Shown piece by piece: positions 11,172 to 20,930 of a stretch of 64,000 nucleotides of DNA. The first letter of the stretch is position 1; each line of letters opens with the position of its first letter. The DNA is taken from NCBI RefSeq assembly GCF_036711975.1, contig NC_091976.1:10230001-10294000 (forward strand). Direction: 5' to 3'. The notes beneath the pieces are model-generated. The model saw only the letters and a list, made by a program, of their open reading frames with translations. It was not told the origin of the DNA and made no database searches. Made by a program: the position numbers and the translations under genes. The DNA is from Onthophagus taurus. Its lineage: Eukaryota > Arthropoda > Insecta > Coleoptera > Scarabaeidae.

Positions 11172-11399
11172 GCCGCTCGATTTTAGAAAATCTCGGAAAA
11201 CTCATTATGGGAACATCTAGTGTTGACAATAAATCATTTGTCTGTGTATAGGCTCCCATTGACAACGGTACCCCATACAGCAGCCATATTTAATGACATC
11301 GATTGGGGATTTTGTGTACTACAAACAAACTTGGTGTTGCAAAACTCACAAACTAATAACACTTTGTCCATTAGTCCCCTTCGATACTCTTTTACCATG
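11172..11399 (-). pseudogene. Mutator-like transposase-domain gene, middle fragment
   Basis: On the minus strand this continues the fragment at 22175-22399 once BEL-2 and one copy of its target duplication are set aside. It encodes MVKEYRRGLMDKVLLVCEFC, then NMAAVWGTVVN, and after a one-base shift near 11275 a stretch with NDLLSTLDVPIMSFPRFSK. These match the CxxC, NxAAVxGT and LDVPxMSF segments of Mutator-like (PF20700-type) proteins. It ends at the BEL-1 target duplication and resumes at 5336. The shift shows the gene was already decayed or decayed after interruption. Confidence 0.6.
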
Positions 11400-11404
11400 G
11401 TAAG

Positions 11405-11694
11405 TGTTGAATAATATAACGTATGTTATAGCGCTGGTTATCACTTCTTCGTAACGAATAACAATTTGCTGCTTTTTGTTGTAACGAATTATATATTGTT
11501 AAAGGTACGACACGACTCAAACGACGCCGCCGACGCACTTACAAAAATCTTATTGATAGTGACGCGCTTGTTGTCAACAACAACGAAAACAAAACAAAAA
11601 CCTCTTATTACTATGATTCTTGACAAATAGAAAAACTAATTTAAATACAAATAAAAAAAGCAAAAATGTATATAAAAAGATACAAATTACAACA
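11405..11694 (-). repeat. BEL-2 3' LTR
   Basis: A 290-bp TG...CA repeat matching 21901-22169, with a small internal length difference (extra bases around 11523-11565). The target duplication GTAAG lies just left. Confidence 0.92.
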
Positions 11695-11862
11695 TGTCCC
11701 CCGCCTTGAAAGGACTGCCTTTCAAAAGAAAAATTAGTGAGCATATGGGAGGGGGGAGCTCTAAAGAAAACATATTTTAACAAATTATTTGATTGTCTAT
11801 ATCTAATAGACAATCACCTAAGGTAACAATAACAAAAAAAGTAAATAATATCAAAATTAGTA

Positions 11863-13593
11863 CTAATTTGTCATTGGAAGCGGGCAAAGTTTATTGGTTG
11901 TTCTTGCGAAACCATCGGATCCAGGGTGTAAAGCGATAATGCGACCATATAACCACTTCAATGTTGGTAAGTTGTCATCCTTTACTACAACCAATTCATC
12001 AATTTTAAGATTCTCTGTTTTAGTTGACCACTTGGAACGGCGTTGGAGTTTCGAAATGTATTCCTTTGACCAACGCTTCCAAAAGTCTTGCTGAATTCGT
12101 TGCGTATAGTGATAGTGGGACAGCCGACTTAACTTGACGTGATCCAGGCTTGGATCTGGTGGGGCCGAAAGCGTTCTCCCAATTAAGAAATGCGCAGGAG
12201 TTAAGAGTGTTAGATCATTGGGATCCGTGGACAAGGGTGACAAAGGGCGAGAATTTAGGATAGCTTCAATTTGAATCAACAGCGTATAAAATTGTTCAAA
12301 GGTAAGTATTGCATTGCCAACGACCCGCTTTAAATGATATTTGGTTGCTTTAACACCTGCCTCCCATAAACCGTCGAAATGAGGCGAATTAGGGGGAATG
12401 AATGACCAATTAATCGACTCATTCTCAATCACATCGGTTAATTGATTGGAACCTTGTAGGAACGTTCCTAACTCGTGAAGCTCGCGATTCGCGCCGACGA
12501 AATTGGTACTGTTATCCGAAAAAATTTGAGACGGCTTTCCACGGCGACCAACAAAACGCCGCAGTGCTGCAATAAAACATTCAGAAGTCAAATCCGACAC
12601 CAATTCAAGGTGTATAGCACGTGTTATAAAGCATACAAATAGACAAATATAGCATTTTGAAGTTTTAGAACCGCGACCTTTCCTATCTTTCAAAAGAAAC
12701 GGGCCAGCGTAATCGACGCCGGTGGTACTAAACGGAGGTGGTGGAGTAACACGTTGCGATGGTAAATCGCCCATAATAGGCTGCGACACCCGCGGGTTTA
12801 CTCGAAAACAACGCATGCAATTAAAGATTACCTTTTTGGCAAGATTTCTCCCCCCAATCGGCCAATACCGATCCCTTATTGAAGCTAGTAAATGTTGCGG
12901 ACCTGCATGAAGAAGTTGTACGTGTTCGTGTTCGAAGATCAACCGCGTTAACACGTGTTTACTATGAAGTAGCATCGGGTGCTTTTTATCAACGTTATAA
13001 GACGAATTGCGTAATCGACCGCCTACGCGCATAATACCAGTGTGATCAAGAAATACGTTTAATTTAGTTAGTTCGTTTTTCTGCGGCAAACTGCCCTTGC
13101 CACTTAAATGATTGATTTCATCCTGAAATGAGTTTCGTTGACTACATTTGATTAGATAAATTTGCGCTTCATTCAATTCCGAACATTTTAAAGAACCCAT
13201 TCGTTTATCAGATTTATTTGAACAATTATTAATGAACCCTAGACAATATGCTATTACACGTTGTAGCCGAAATAGGGTCGAAAAGCGCGTGAACGGAATA
13301 ACGCATTCTTCAATAATTATAGTAGCTTTTAGAACGTTAACCTTTATTTCCGGTAAACTTTCAGAACGAAACGTTCTACGTGGCCATAACGACTCATCTT
13401 GCTTTAAGCATACAGGACCACACCAATATATTGTTAAATCCGCGAGGGCTCCCGAGTCTATGCCGCGTGAAACGGGGTCTGCGGGGTTGTGCTCGGTTGA
13501 AACGTACCGCCAATCAGACGCTCTCGATAAATCAAGAATTCGCGCAATGCGATTTCCAACGAATGTATGTAATTTACTAGGATCAGTTCCTAG
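11863..13593 (-). pseudogene. BEL-2 RNase H end plus integrase
   Basis: An open frame of about 1.7 kb following the stop at 13594-13596, with no break inside it. It starts with the end of RNase H (DWRYVSTEHNPADPVSRG and the YWCGP motif). It then has the integrase zinc region (EHEHVQLLHAGPQHLLASIRDRYWPI...CMRCFR), the core with GVDYAGPFLL, FSDNSTNFVGANREL and HFDGLWEAGVKATK, and the BEL tail (QIEAILNSRPLSPLS, LTPAHFLIGR). All three catalytic acidic residues are present. It is part of a polyprotein and has no start of its own. Confidence 0.88.
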
Positions 13594-14247
13594 CTATCCT
13601 ATCAGAACACTAGAGTCCGTCCAGTACACTACTCTTTTAATTTCTAGATTTAAAGCTGTTCTAACTTTATTAACAAGATCGGTAAGTAACAAAGCACCAA
13701 GCAGTACTAATCGCGGAACCGTAGTAGGTTTTATTGGAGCCACTCTGGATTTTGCGCATACTAATTGAACCGAACAATTATTATAAGAATTAGTAGCTCG
13801 TAAGTAAACACAAGCTCCGTATGCTTTAATTGATGCATCTGAAAATCCATGTAGTTCAAATTCATTTGCATTTTTTAACGAAATATGACGTGGAATTTTA
13901 ATGGAATTTAATAGAACTAACATGTCACGAAATTCACACCAACGTGTGTAAATTTGATTTGAAAGTGAAACATCCCAATCCAATCCCTCCTACCAAATGT
14001 GTTGAAGGATAATTTTGGCCCTTATGATAACAGGACTCAATAACCCTAACGGATCGAAGATTTGAGCTATCTCAGATAGAATAGATCGTTTGGTAACCCG
14101 TGCCATAGTTGTATTTTTGCTAATGTTAAATTTAAAGACATCATTGCACTGGAAAGAAGGCACAGCGCTTGTTTGAACCGGACTTGAAACAATCCACCCG
14201 AACCTTGCATTTTGTATAACCGGTTCATCATCTAATTTTATTTGACC
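13594..14247 (-). pseudogene. BEL-2 pol remnant with the RT core deleted
   Basis: From the Gypsy junction at 14247 the frame reads GQIKLDDEPVIQNARFGWIVSSP, the segment that normally precedes RT. It jumps within about 20 residues to VTKRSILSEIAQIFDPLGLLSP, which normally follows RT. All YVDD-type catalytic motifs are absent, so roughly 1 kb of RT has been deleted without a scar. RNase H begins at ELHGFSDASIKAYGACVYL. In-frame TAG codons at 13990-13992 and 13594-13596 interrupt it. The last part ends YWTDSSVLIG. Confidence 0.85.
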
Positions 14248-14465
14248 TGTGAAGGTAGATTGCATTGTAGGCAAAAGCTGAAGTGTATTGAACTCAGGTA
14301 AAATATACACCTCAGCAAATATGTAAGTAATCGAGTCGACGTTGAAAAGCGACAGTCGGCATCGACTAGGTATAAGAATTAGTAATAGAAATAAAGTACA
14401 AATTAGTAAAGGGAAGATTGGGTTTCATTTCATCATCCAAGCCCTCCATAAAAAGGGACATTACA
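14248..14465 (+). repeat. Gypsy 5' LTR
   Basis: A 218-bp LTR, TGTGAAGG...CATTACA, base-for-base identical to 19750-19967 as far as I can compare by eye. Confidence 0.95.
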
Positions 14466-14483
14466 TGGCGATCCTGCCAGGAT
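14466..14483 (+). other. Gypsy primer-binding site (tRNA-Arg type)
   Basis: TGGCGATCCTGCCAGGAT directly follows the 5' LTR. It is complementary to a tRNA 3' end with discriminator G, best matching the insect tRNA-Arg(ACG) sequence I recall, as in mdg1-like elements. Confidence 0.65.
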
Positions 14484-14573
14484 ACAACGAATAAAGAAAA
14501 TTGAAAAAAAATGAATTGTACGAATCAACGACATCAGTTTTGAAGATTACCGAAAATTATCGCATAATCGAAA

Positions 14574-14822
14574 ATGGGTTATAATCAATCAAAAGAGGAA
14601 AAAGAGGTTATAATTAGCCAAGCTGGTAACAGTGGCGGTACTACTTCGGATGTCCCCTTTAGTGTAAAATATGTTACGGAAATTGTGGTAATACTCTTCA
14701 TTGTGGTTATCATTGGATATTTCTTGTGGCGTCGATGTGAGAAGAGGATGCAGAAGAAGATGCGAAGAGAAATAATCAGGAGCCGCGACCTAATCGCTTT
14801 AAATATTCGTGAAGACCAGTAA
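14574..14822 (+). CDS. small membrane protein encoded upstream of gag (ORF0)
   Basis: 82 residues starting at the ATG after a very short upstream ORF in the leader (14511-14543). The N-terminus MGYNQSKEEKE fits an N-myristoylation signal (Gly2, Ser6, Lys7). Residues about 34-52 (VTEIVVILFIVVIIGYFLW) form one transmembrane segment, followed at once by a strongly basic stretch (RRCEKRMQKKMRREIIRSR). It lies 44 bp before gag and 90 bp after the primer site, so it is the first main ORF of the genomic RNA. It is neither gag nor env by sequence. Similar short MG..SKEE-type ORFs with one membrane segment occur, as I recall, at the 5' end of some insect Gypsy elements. Its function is unknown; membrane targeting of assembly is a guess. 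Confidence 0.7.
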   Translation: MGYNQSKEEKEVIISQAGNSGGTTSDVPFSVKYVTEIVVILFIVVIIGYFLWRRCEKRMQKKMRREIIRSRDLIALNIREDQ

Positions 14823-14866
14823 TGTGCGCGCGTGATGTGTAAAGTTCGGTTGATTTTCCGACCTAC

Positions 14867-16066
14867 ATGGAAATCGTCGAGGTTTTCAAGAAACTATTAA
14901 ATGAAATTAAGGTATTTAGAACTAATAGAATAAAAGATAATCAAGACGCGAGAAAAAATTTAGTGTTTAATAACAAAAAATTAGAAATATTAAACGATTT
15001 TACAATTAGATTAAAACAATTAATTCGGGATAATAAAGAAAGCTTAAAAAACGTAGATGTAGCGAATGAAATTAGTATCTATAATAAAGAGATAGAAAGC
15101 GTAATTAAGGAAATTCATGGTATCCTCATTAGTAGATTAAATATTCAAGAAACAATGGGTGAAGCTTTTGATTTAAAAGTAGCTGGTAGTTTACTACCGT
15201 CGATGGACGGAAATGAGGATACCACGAAAAACTTAATTGATTGTATTAAGTTATATTCAGATATGGTAAAAGTTGAAGACCAACCACGGTTAATAAATTT
15301 CATATTAAAAACTCGACTCTCTGAGAATGCAAAAATTCGGTTAAATAGTACTTATACATCGGTAGGAGACCTAACTAGCGATCTAAGAGCTAATTTTGTT
15401 ACACAAAAGTCTGCGGTAGTTTTATCTAACCAACTTCATCAAGCGCATCAATTCGATAAATCTATAGATGATTTTGGTCAAGAAATTGAACAACTTCTGA
15501 GTAACCTTACTTGGGCTCAGGCAGGAAATGATGCAACATTATTGCAATCTTTGAAAGTGGTCAATGAAAAAATTGCTGTTAATTCTTTTTGCAATGGAAT
15601 TAAAAACCATGACATTAGAATGATAGTTAAAGCCAGAAATTGCTCAACATTGAGAGATGCAATAAGCGCCGCGAAAGATGAAGAACGAAATAAACCATCT
15701 TCATCTAGTGTGTTTCATTATGATAAGCGGGGAGGTTATAATAGAGGAAACAGGGGTGTAAATAGAAATTGTAAGAGAGGTTTTGCTGGCAATGCCTACA
15801 GAAGAAACAGAGGTTTTCAAAATTTTCAAAATTGTAAACCATTTCAAAATCAAAATTTTGCACATTCAGGTAATTTTAATTATCGAAACAATAATTATTC
15901 GTTTCCTCAGTCTAACCGTGGACAAATACAAGTACAGCGTCAGCCTTATCGAGGTCGGGGCACTAACCGCGGACATTCACAACAAAATCAAAGTGCTTAT
16001 TATGCGGAAAACATGACATCGGAAGAAAATAATTCACGATCCGATGAAAGGTTTTTTCGTGAATAA
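14867..16066 (+). CDS. gag: Gypsy gag
   Basis: 399 residues. The first 280 are rich in Lys, Asn and Leu with helical character and match a Gypsy capsid only loosely (DDFGQEIEQLLSNLTWAQ, VNEKIAVNSFCNGIKNHDIRMIV). The last 120 are Arg/Gly/Asn-rich (YNRGNRGVNRN, RRNRGFQNFQN, RQPYRGRGTNRG) and lack CCHC knuckles, so RNA binding is probably by the RG-rich tail. The stop at 16066 overlaps the start of pol (16044) by 23 bases, with pol in the +1 frame, so pol is presumably made by frameshifting or re-initiation. The reading frame is intact. Confidence 0.85.
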   Translation: MEIVEVFKKLLNEIKVFRTNRIKDNQDARKNLVFNNKKLEILNDFTIRLKQLIRDNKESLKNVDVANEISIYNKEIESVIKEIHGILISRLNIQETMGEAFDLKVAGSLLPSMDGNEDTTKNLIDCIKLYSDMVKVEDQPRLINFILKTRLSENAKIRLNSTYTSVGDLTSDLRANFVTQKSAVVLSNQLHQAHQFDKSIDDFGQEIEQLLSNLTWAQAGNDATLLQSLKVVNEKIAVNSFCNGIKNHDIRMIVKARNCSTLRDAISAAKDEERNKPSSSSVFHYDKRGGYNRGNRGVNRNCKRGFAGNAYRRNRGFQNFQNCKPFQNQNFAHSGNFNYRNNNYSFPQSNRGQIQVQRQPYRGRGTNRGHSQQNQSAYYAENMTSEENNSRSDERFFRE

Positions 16067-19000
16067 AACGAAAAATGACGAGGTAATTTTAAACATGAAT
16101 GGTATGAACTATGCGCGTATGCGATATAGGGCAAATGATTTATTTTTTCTTATAGACACGGGGGCTTCGGTAAGCATAATTTTTTCAAAAGTTTTACAGT
16201 CAAATGAACACATTAATACAAATAAACAAGTAGTTATTAACGGAATAGCTGGCTCTACAAAATCAATTGGGTCAGTTAATCTTTCTTTAAACCCTGCATT
16301 TGATTACGAAATAAATCACGAATTTTTAGTTTTAAAGGATTCTGGAGGTCGAATGGATGGAATTATTGGAACAGACTTTCTCATAAAACATTCAGCAAAT
16401 ATTAATTTTCAAAAATTTTTACTTTCTTTTGGTACAATTACTATACCTTTAGAATCAGATTATTATAATTGTACTACAATTCCTCCCCGATGCGAGATAG
16501 TTAAGTACTGTTGGGTAGATGACCCCGATGAGTGTGTGATTCATTCTATTGAAATTTGCGAAGGAGTTTTTATAGCTGGTGCTATAGCTAACCCAAAATC
16601 ACACATGATTCCAGTTCGGTTTTTAAATACCAATGATACTATTGTTAAAATTAGAAACTTCCAACCTACAACATCAAATTTATCAAGTTATGATTTATTT
16701 AGTTTTGATCATCACCAGATTTCTTTAGAAAGAGTTGATAACTTATTAGATTTAATTAACACAAAAGATTTAAATAAGGAAGAAAAAGATTCAATCCAAA
16801 AAATTTGCGCGAAGTATGCTGACATATTTTTATTAGAAAATGATCATGTTACTGTAACAAACGTTGTAAAAGAAAGTATAAAATTAAAGGAAAATGCACA
16901 ACCTGTTTATGTACGCCCATATCGCTTACCACATAGTCAAAAACAAGAAATCGACAAACAGATTAGCAAAATGTTAACTGATAAAATCATCGAAGAAACA
17001 AAATCTAGTTGGTCCTCTCCTTTATTAATAGTCCCGAAAAAACCTGATGCTAACGGTAATAAAAAATGGAGGGTAGTTGTGGACTACAGACTCTTAAATA
17101 AAAACATAGAAGATGATAGGTTTCCCTTACCAAATATTACCGATATATTAGATTCGTTAGCTGGTGCATTTTACTTTTCACATTTGGATCTTTCACAGGG
17201 GTACTATCAGATCGAATTAGAACCTTCAAGTAGAAAATACACTGCTTTTACAACTAGTAAAGGTCAATTTCAGATGACCAGACTGCCTATGGGGCTGAAA
17301 ACCAGTCCAAGTTCCTTCTCAAGAGCCATGACTATTGCTATGTCTGGATTGAATTTTGAGTCTTGTTTCGTTTATCTCGATGATTTGATTGTTTTCGGAA
17401 ACAATTTACAAAATCACAATCAAAATTTAATTAAAGTTCTTGATAGGCTTCGAAAAGTGAATTTGAAGCTCAATCCAGGAAAGTGTCAATTTTTAAAAAA
17501 AGAAATATTATATTTAGGACATCTTATTTCGGCAGATGGTATTTATCCCGATCCAAACAAAATTACTGCAATTCAAAATTATCCCGTACCTAAGTCAGCC
17601 GATGAAACTAAACGGTTCGTAGCTTTTGCTAATTATTATCGTAAATTTATTCAAAATTTTGCTGAAATTGTTATTCCTTTAAATAAATTATCGCGAAAAT
17701 CAGTAAGTTTTGAATGGGATAAAAACTGTCAGAAGTCGTTTGATAGTTTAAAACAGGCATTAATAAAACCACCAGTTTTACAGTATCCAAATTTTTCTCC
17801 CGATAATCAATTTATTCTTAGAACTGATGCTTCTGGGTACGCAATTGGGGCTGTCCTTTGTAATTCTGATGATAGACCAGTTGCATATGCTAGTAGAGCT
17901 TTAAACAAAGCGGAAATTAACTATGCTACAATCGAAAAGGAACTTTTGGCTATAGTTTGGTCTATTAAACATTTCAGACCGTATTCGTATGGACGTAAAT
18001 TCAAAATTTTTACAGACCACAGACCTTTGGTATATCTGTTTGGAATGACTAATCCGTCGTCCAGGTTAACAAAGTTTAGGTTAGTTCTTGAAGAGTATAA
18101 TTTTGAGGTGCATTATGTGAGGGGTACGCAGAATGCGCCTGCTGACGCATTGTCAAGAATAAAAATTGATGTCAAAGACCTTAAAGTTTTAACAGAAAAT
18201 GTTTTTATAACAACGAGAGCTCAAGCTAAAAACGAAATAAAGAAAGCTGCAAATTCAGAGATTGACGAAAGTACTAAAGATGATACAAGGACTGGCCACC
18301 CTGGTATTGTCGAACTGTTGAAGCAACCTCTGAGTTCAGTAGAACTAAGATGTTTAAACAAAAGAGAATTATCATCTATTCACAATAAATTAATTAAGTC
18401 GAGAAAGCTTTTATATGATGTAAAATTACAAATAATTTATATAATTAATGATTTATCGACTCTAGCTCTAGACGCAGAGTTGAAATCTTTATCTAGTATT
18501 TGTAAAAAATATGGAATTCCAGAATTGTTTATATTAAAGTATAAAGAAAATGAAAATTTAATTAAGCGCTTAACAAATGATTGCAATCGAATACGAGAAT
18601 ATAATCTTAAAATTAACATTATTTCTAATGCAAAAGGCATAAATTGCAAGCAAACTCGACAATTAATTTTAAACGACTTTCATTTGCTTCCGACCGGAGG
18701 TCATGCCGGTGTGAATAGAATGTATGCAAATGTGAAAAAATATTATTTTTGGGTAAATTTAAAGAGTGACATAGAAAAATTCATTAAAAAATGTGACGAC
18801 TGTCAGAGGCACAAGTATTCCAAAAATCAAATCGAACCTCTAACAATTACAACAACAGCGTCATCAGCATTCGAGAAAGTATATTTAGACCTTGTAGGAC
18901 CCATAACCCAGGATAATGACGATAATCGATACATACTGACACTTCAGTGTGAACTTAGTAAGTTCGTAGAAGCTTATCCGCTTAAAAACAAGGAATCTGA

Positions 19001-19679
19001 AACGGTGGCAAGGTCATTTGTTAATAATTTCATCTTAAAATTTGGGATTCCGAAAGATATTGTTACCGACCAAGGTACCGAATTTTTAGCAAAAGTTTTC
19101 CAACAATCAGCACAAATGTTGGGAATTAAACATCTAACCTCTACCGCTTACCATCATGAAACCTTAGGTTCTCTCGAAAATACGCATAAAAATCTGGGGG
19201 CGTATTTACGCATACAAACCAACAAATTCCCATACACGTGGAGTTCTTGGATACCTTTTTGGTGTTTTTCTTTTAACAATACCGTCCATAGTGAAACTAA
19301 ATACACTCCTCATGAGTTAGTTTTTGGAAAGGTTTGTAATTTGCCACTCAACACTCTAAATAATAGAGAGCCCATTTATAATTTTGATAACTATCCGAAC
19401 GAACTAAAATACCGATTAAGCTGTGCATGGAATGATGCTCAGAAAAACTTAATACAATCAAAAACCGATAGAAAATGTAAGTTAGATAATAAGATTAATA
19501 GTGTTAAGTATAAATTTAATGACAAAGTGTTGTTAAAAAGTGAAGGACAGAATAAAATGGAAGCAATATATAAGGGACCCTTTAAAGTTATAATTGATCA
19601 GGCGCCTAACGTAACTTTAAAAATAAACAATAAGCATGTTGTAGTACATAAGAATAGAGTTAAACCTTATTATAGTTAA
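16044..19679 (+). CDS. pol: Gypsy pol polyprotein (PR-RT-RNase H-IN)
   Basis: 1211 residues, no interruption. Aspartic protease LIDTGAS at about residue 38; RT with WRVVVDYRLLNK, LDLSQGYYQI and the catalytic YLDDLIVFG near 444; RNase H with RTDASGYAIGAVL near 592, the catalytic Glu of IEKELLAIVW, and TDHRPL. The integrase has an HHCC zinc finger (GGHAGVNRMY...CDDCQRH, about 885-922) and a core with D in YLDLVGP, D in VTDQGTEFL and E in GSLENTH. The last two are separated by 35 residues, so the DD35E triad is complete. There is no chromodomain and the ORF ends 70 bp before the 3' LTR. It appears competent. Confidence 0.95.
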   Translation: MKGFFVNKTKNDEVILNMNGMNYARMRYRANDLFFLIDTGASVSIIFSKVLQSNEHINTNKQVVINGIAGSTKSIGSVNLSLNPAFDYEINHEFLVLKDSGGRMDGIIGTDFLIKHSANINFQKFLLSFGTITIPLESDYYNCTTIPPRCEIVKYCWVDDPDECVIHSIEICEGVFIAGAIANPKSHMIPVRFLNTNDTIVKIRNFQPTTSNLSSYDLFSFDHHQISLERVDNLLDLINTKDLNKEEKDSIQKICAKYADIFLLENDHVTVTNVVKESIKLKENAQPVYVRPYRLPHSQKQEIDKQISKMLTDKIIEETKSSWSSPLLIVPKKPDANGNKKWRVVVDYRLLNKNIEDDRFPLPNITDILDSLAGAFYFSHLDLSQGYYQIELEPSSRKYTAFTTSKGQFQMTRLPMGLKTSPSSFSRAMTIAMSGLNFESCFVYLDDLIVFGNNLQNHNQNLIKVLDRLRKVNLKLNPGKCQFLKKEILYLGHLISADGIYPDPNKITAIQNYPVPKSADETKRFVAFANYYRKFIQNFAEIVIPLNKLSRKSVSFEWDKNCQKSFDSLKQALIKPPVLQYPNFSPDNQFILRTDASGYAIGAVLCNSDDRPVAYASRALNKAEINYATIEKELLAIVWSIKHFRPYSYGRKFKIFTDHRPLVYLFGMTNPSSRLTKFRLVLEEYNFEVHYVRGTQNAPADALSRIKIDVKDLKVLTENVFITTRAQAKNEIKKAANSEIDESTKDDTRTGHPGIVELLKQPLSSVELRCLNKRELSSIHNKLIKSRKLLYDVKLQIIYIINDLSTLALDAELKSLSSICKKYGIPELFILKYKENENLIKRLTNDCNRIREYNLKINIISNAKGINCKQTRQLILNDFHLLPTGGHAGVNRMYANVKKYYFWVNLKSDIEKFIKKCDDCQRHKYSKNQIEPLTITTTASSAFEKVYLDLVGPITQDNDDNRYILTLQCELSKFVEAYPLKNKESETVARSFVNNFILKFGIPKDIVTDQGTEFLAKVFQQSAQMLGIKHLTSTAYHHETLGSLENTHKNLGAYLRIQTNKFPYTWSSWIPFWCFSFNNTVHSETKYTPHELVFGKVCNLPLNTLNNREPIYNFDNYPNELKYRLSCAWNDAQKNLIQSKTDRKCKLDNKINSVKYKFNDKVLLKSEGQNKMEAIYKGPFKVIIDQAPNVTLKINNKHVVVHKNRVKPYYS

Positions 19680-19749
19680 AAAAACATTTTAATAGTGATA
19701 AATAAAATAAACATTGTAACGTTAATTTTATTTTATAAAACCGGGAAGG

Positions 19750-19967
19750 TGTGAAGGTAGATTGCATTGTAGGCAAAAGCTGAAGTGTATTGAACTCAGG
19801 TAAAATATACACCTCAGCAAATATGTAAGTAATCGAGTCGACGTTGAAAAGCGACAGTCGGCATCGACTAGGTATAAGAATTAGTAATAGAAATAAAGTA
19901 CAAATTAGTAAAGGGAAGATTGGGTTTCATTTCATCATCCAAGCCCTCCATAAAAAGGGACATTACA
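19750..19967 (+). repeat. Gypsy 3' LTR
   Basis: A 218-bp LTR identical to 14248-14465, preceded by the purine-rich run GGGAAGG at 19743-19749. BEL-2 sequence resumes at 19968. Confidence 0.95.
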
Positions 19968-20868
19968 ACAATTCCCAAAAGTAATCTGCGCCTAGCAACA
20001 TATCAATACTATTTGGGTTATAAAACTCAGGATCTGCTAAGCGTAGGTGAGCAGGAATCTTTAACAAATTAACATCGATAGCGAACTGAGGCAAATTACT
20101 AGTAATTACTGTAAGGACTAGACACGTAACTTGAAGTGAAAAATTAGTACAATGGGAATATAATTTTAGCAAACATGAACTAGAAATTGTAGATTTAGAT
20201 TGAGTTATTCCCGTAACGCTGATATTTGTTTTTGTTTCAGGGAGATGCAACCTTTCGCGAAGAAGGTTTCGCGACCTTTCTGTCGTTATGAAGCTGCTTT
20301 GACTACCTGGATCTAGTAGTGCACGGAATGTGTGTTTTTTATTTCGCCGATCAAATGCATGTAAAGTGACAGTTGATAATAAAGTTTGTACAGATGTTAA
20401 TGAACTAGATGTGAGAGTTTGTAATTGTGTTGTTGGTGATTGTTGCGAATCTAAACGATTATATGTGATATGCAGAAGGGTGTGGTGTTTAGATTTACAT
20501 TGTTTACATAGACCTGACCTACATTGATTAATAAAGTGACCCAATCGAAGACAATTCATACAAAGTTTCAATTTTTTTACTTGCTCTACACGTTTTTGTA
20601 TGTTAAGTTGAAGAAATTCAGGGCAATGTTGAAGATTATGTTCGGCCTTGCACAAAACACATTTTATTGCATCTATCTGCCTTGAAACTACAAATGATCT
20701 AGCTTTAGTAGCTGACTGATGTTTAACTAACGATTTAGACGGCCCTTTATCTTCAAGTGATTCTAATAAATCAGCTCTACCTTTTAAGCAATCCAATAAA
20801 TCGTCTAATGTGGATTTATCAATCTGTATTTTTTGATGTTCCCATTCACGGTTTGATTCAAAATCCAA
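19968..20868 (-). pseudogene. BEL-2 gag zinc knuckles and aspartic protease
   Basis: About 300 residues. Zinc knuckles of the BEL type are clear: CVLCKAEHNLQHCPEFL, CMNCLRLGHFINQC and CKQCKSKHHTLLH. The protease has FRALLDPGSQSSFITTE (BEL D.GS form) and a VTGI.QSKS flap-like stretch. It ends LRLADPEFYNPNSIDMLLGADYFWEL, the segment that leads into RT. At this point the Gypsy 3' LTR begins (19967), and the frame resumes at 14247 with GQIK. The whole segment is open. Confidence 0.88.
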
Positions 20869-20930
20869 TTTAGTGGAAACTAAATATATAATTAATGTGT
20901 CCCATTTATCGGTGGGTTCCTTTAATGTGT

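Larger units (their letters stand above)
14248..19967 (+). mobile_element. Ty3/Gypsy LTR retrotransposon, apparently intact, nested in BEL-2
   Basis: A 5720-bp element with identical 218-bp LTRs (14248-14465 and 19750-19967, TG...CA), a primer site directly after the 5' LTR, a purine-rich tract before the 3' LTR, and three uninterrupted ORFs: an 82-residue membrane protein, gag and pol. It lacks an env gene. Identical LTRs and open ORFs indicate recent insertion. The flanks (GACC left, ACAA right) do not form a target duplication. The family resembles the mdg1/412 branch by its RG-rich gag tail and by the HHETLGSLENTHKNL form of the integrase motif; this placement is inference. Confidence 0.93.

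Noticed and set aside
11574..11813. 79-residue hydrophobic protein
   Set aside because: It is the translated BEL-2 LTR and shares its end with the frame at 22049.
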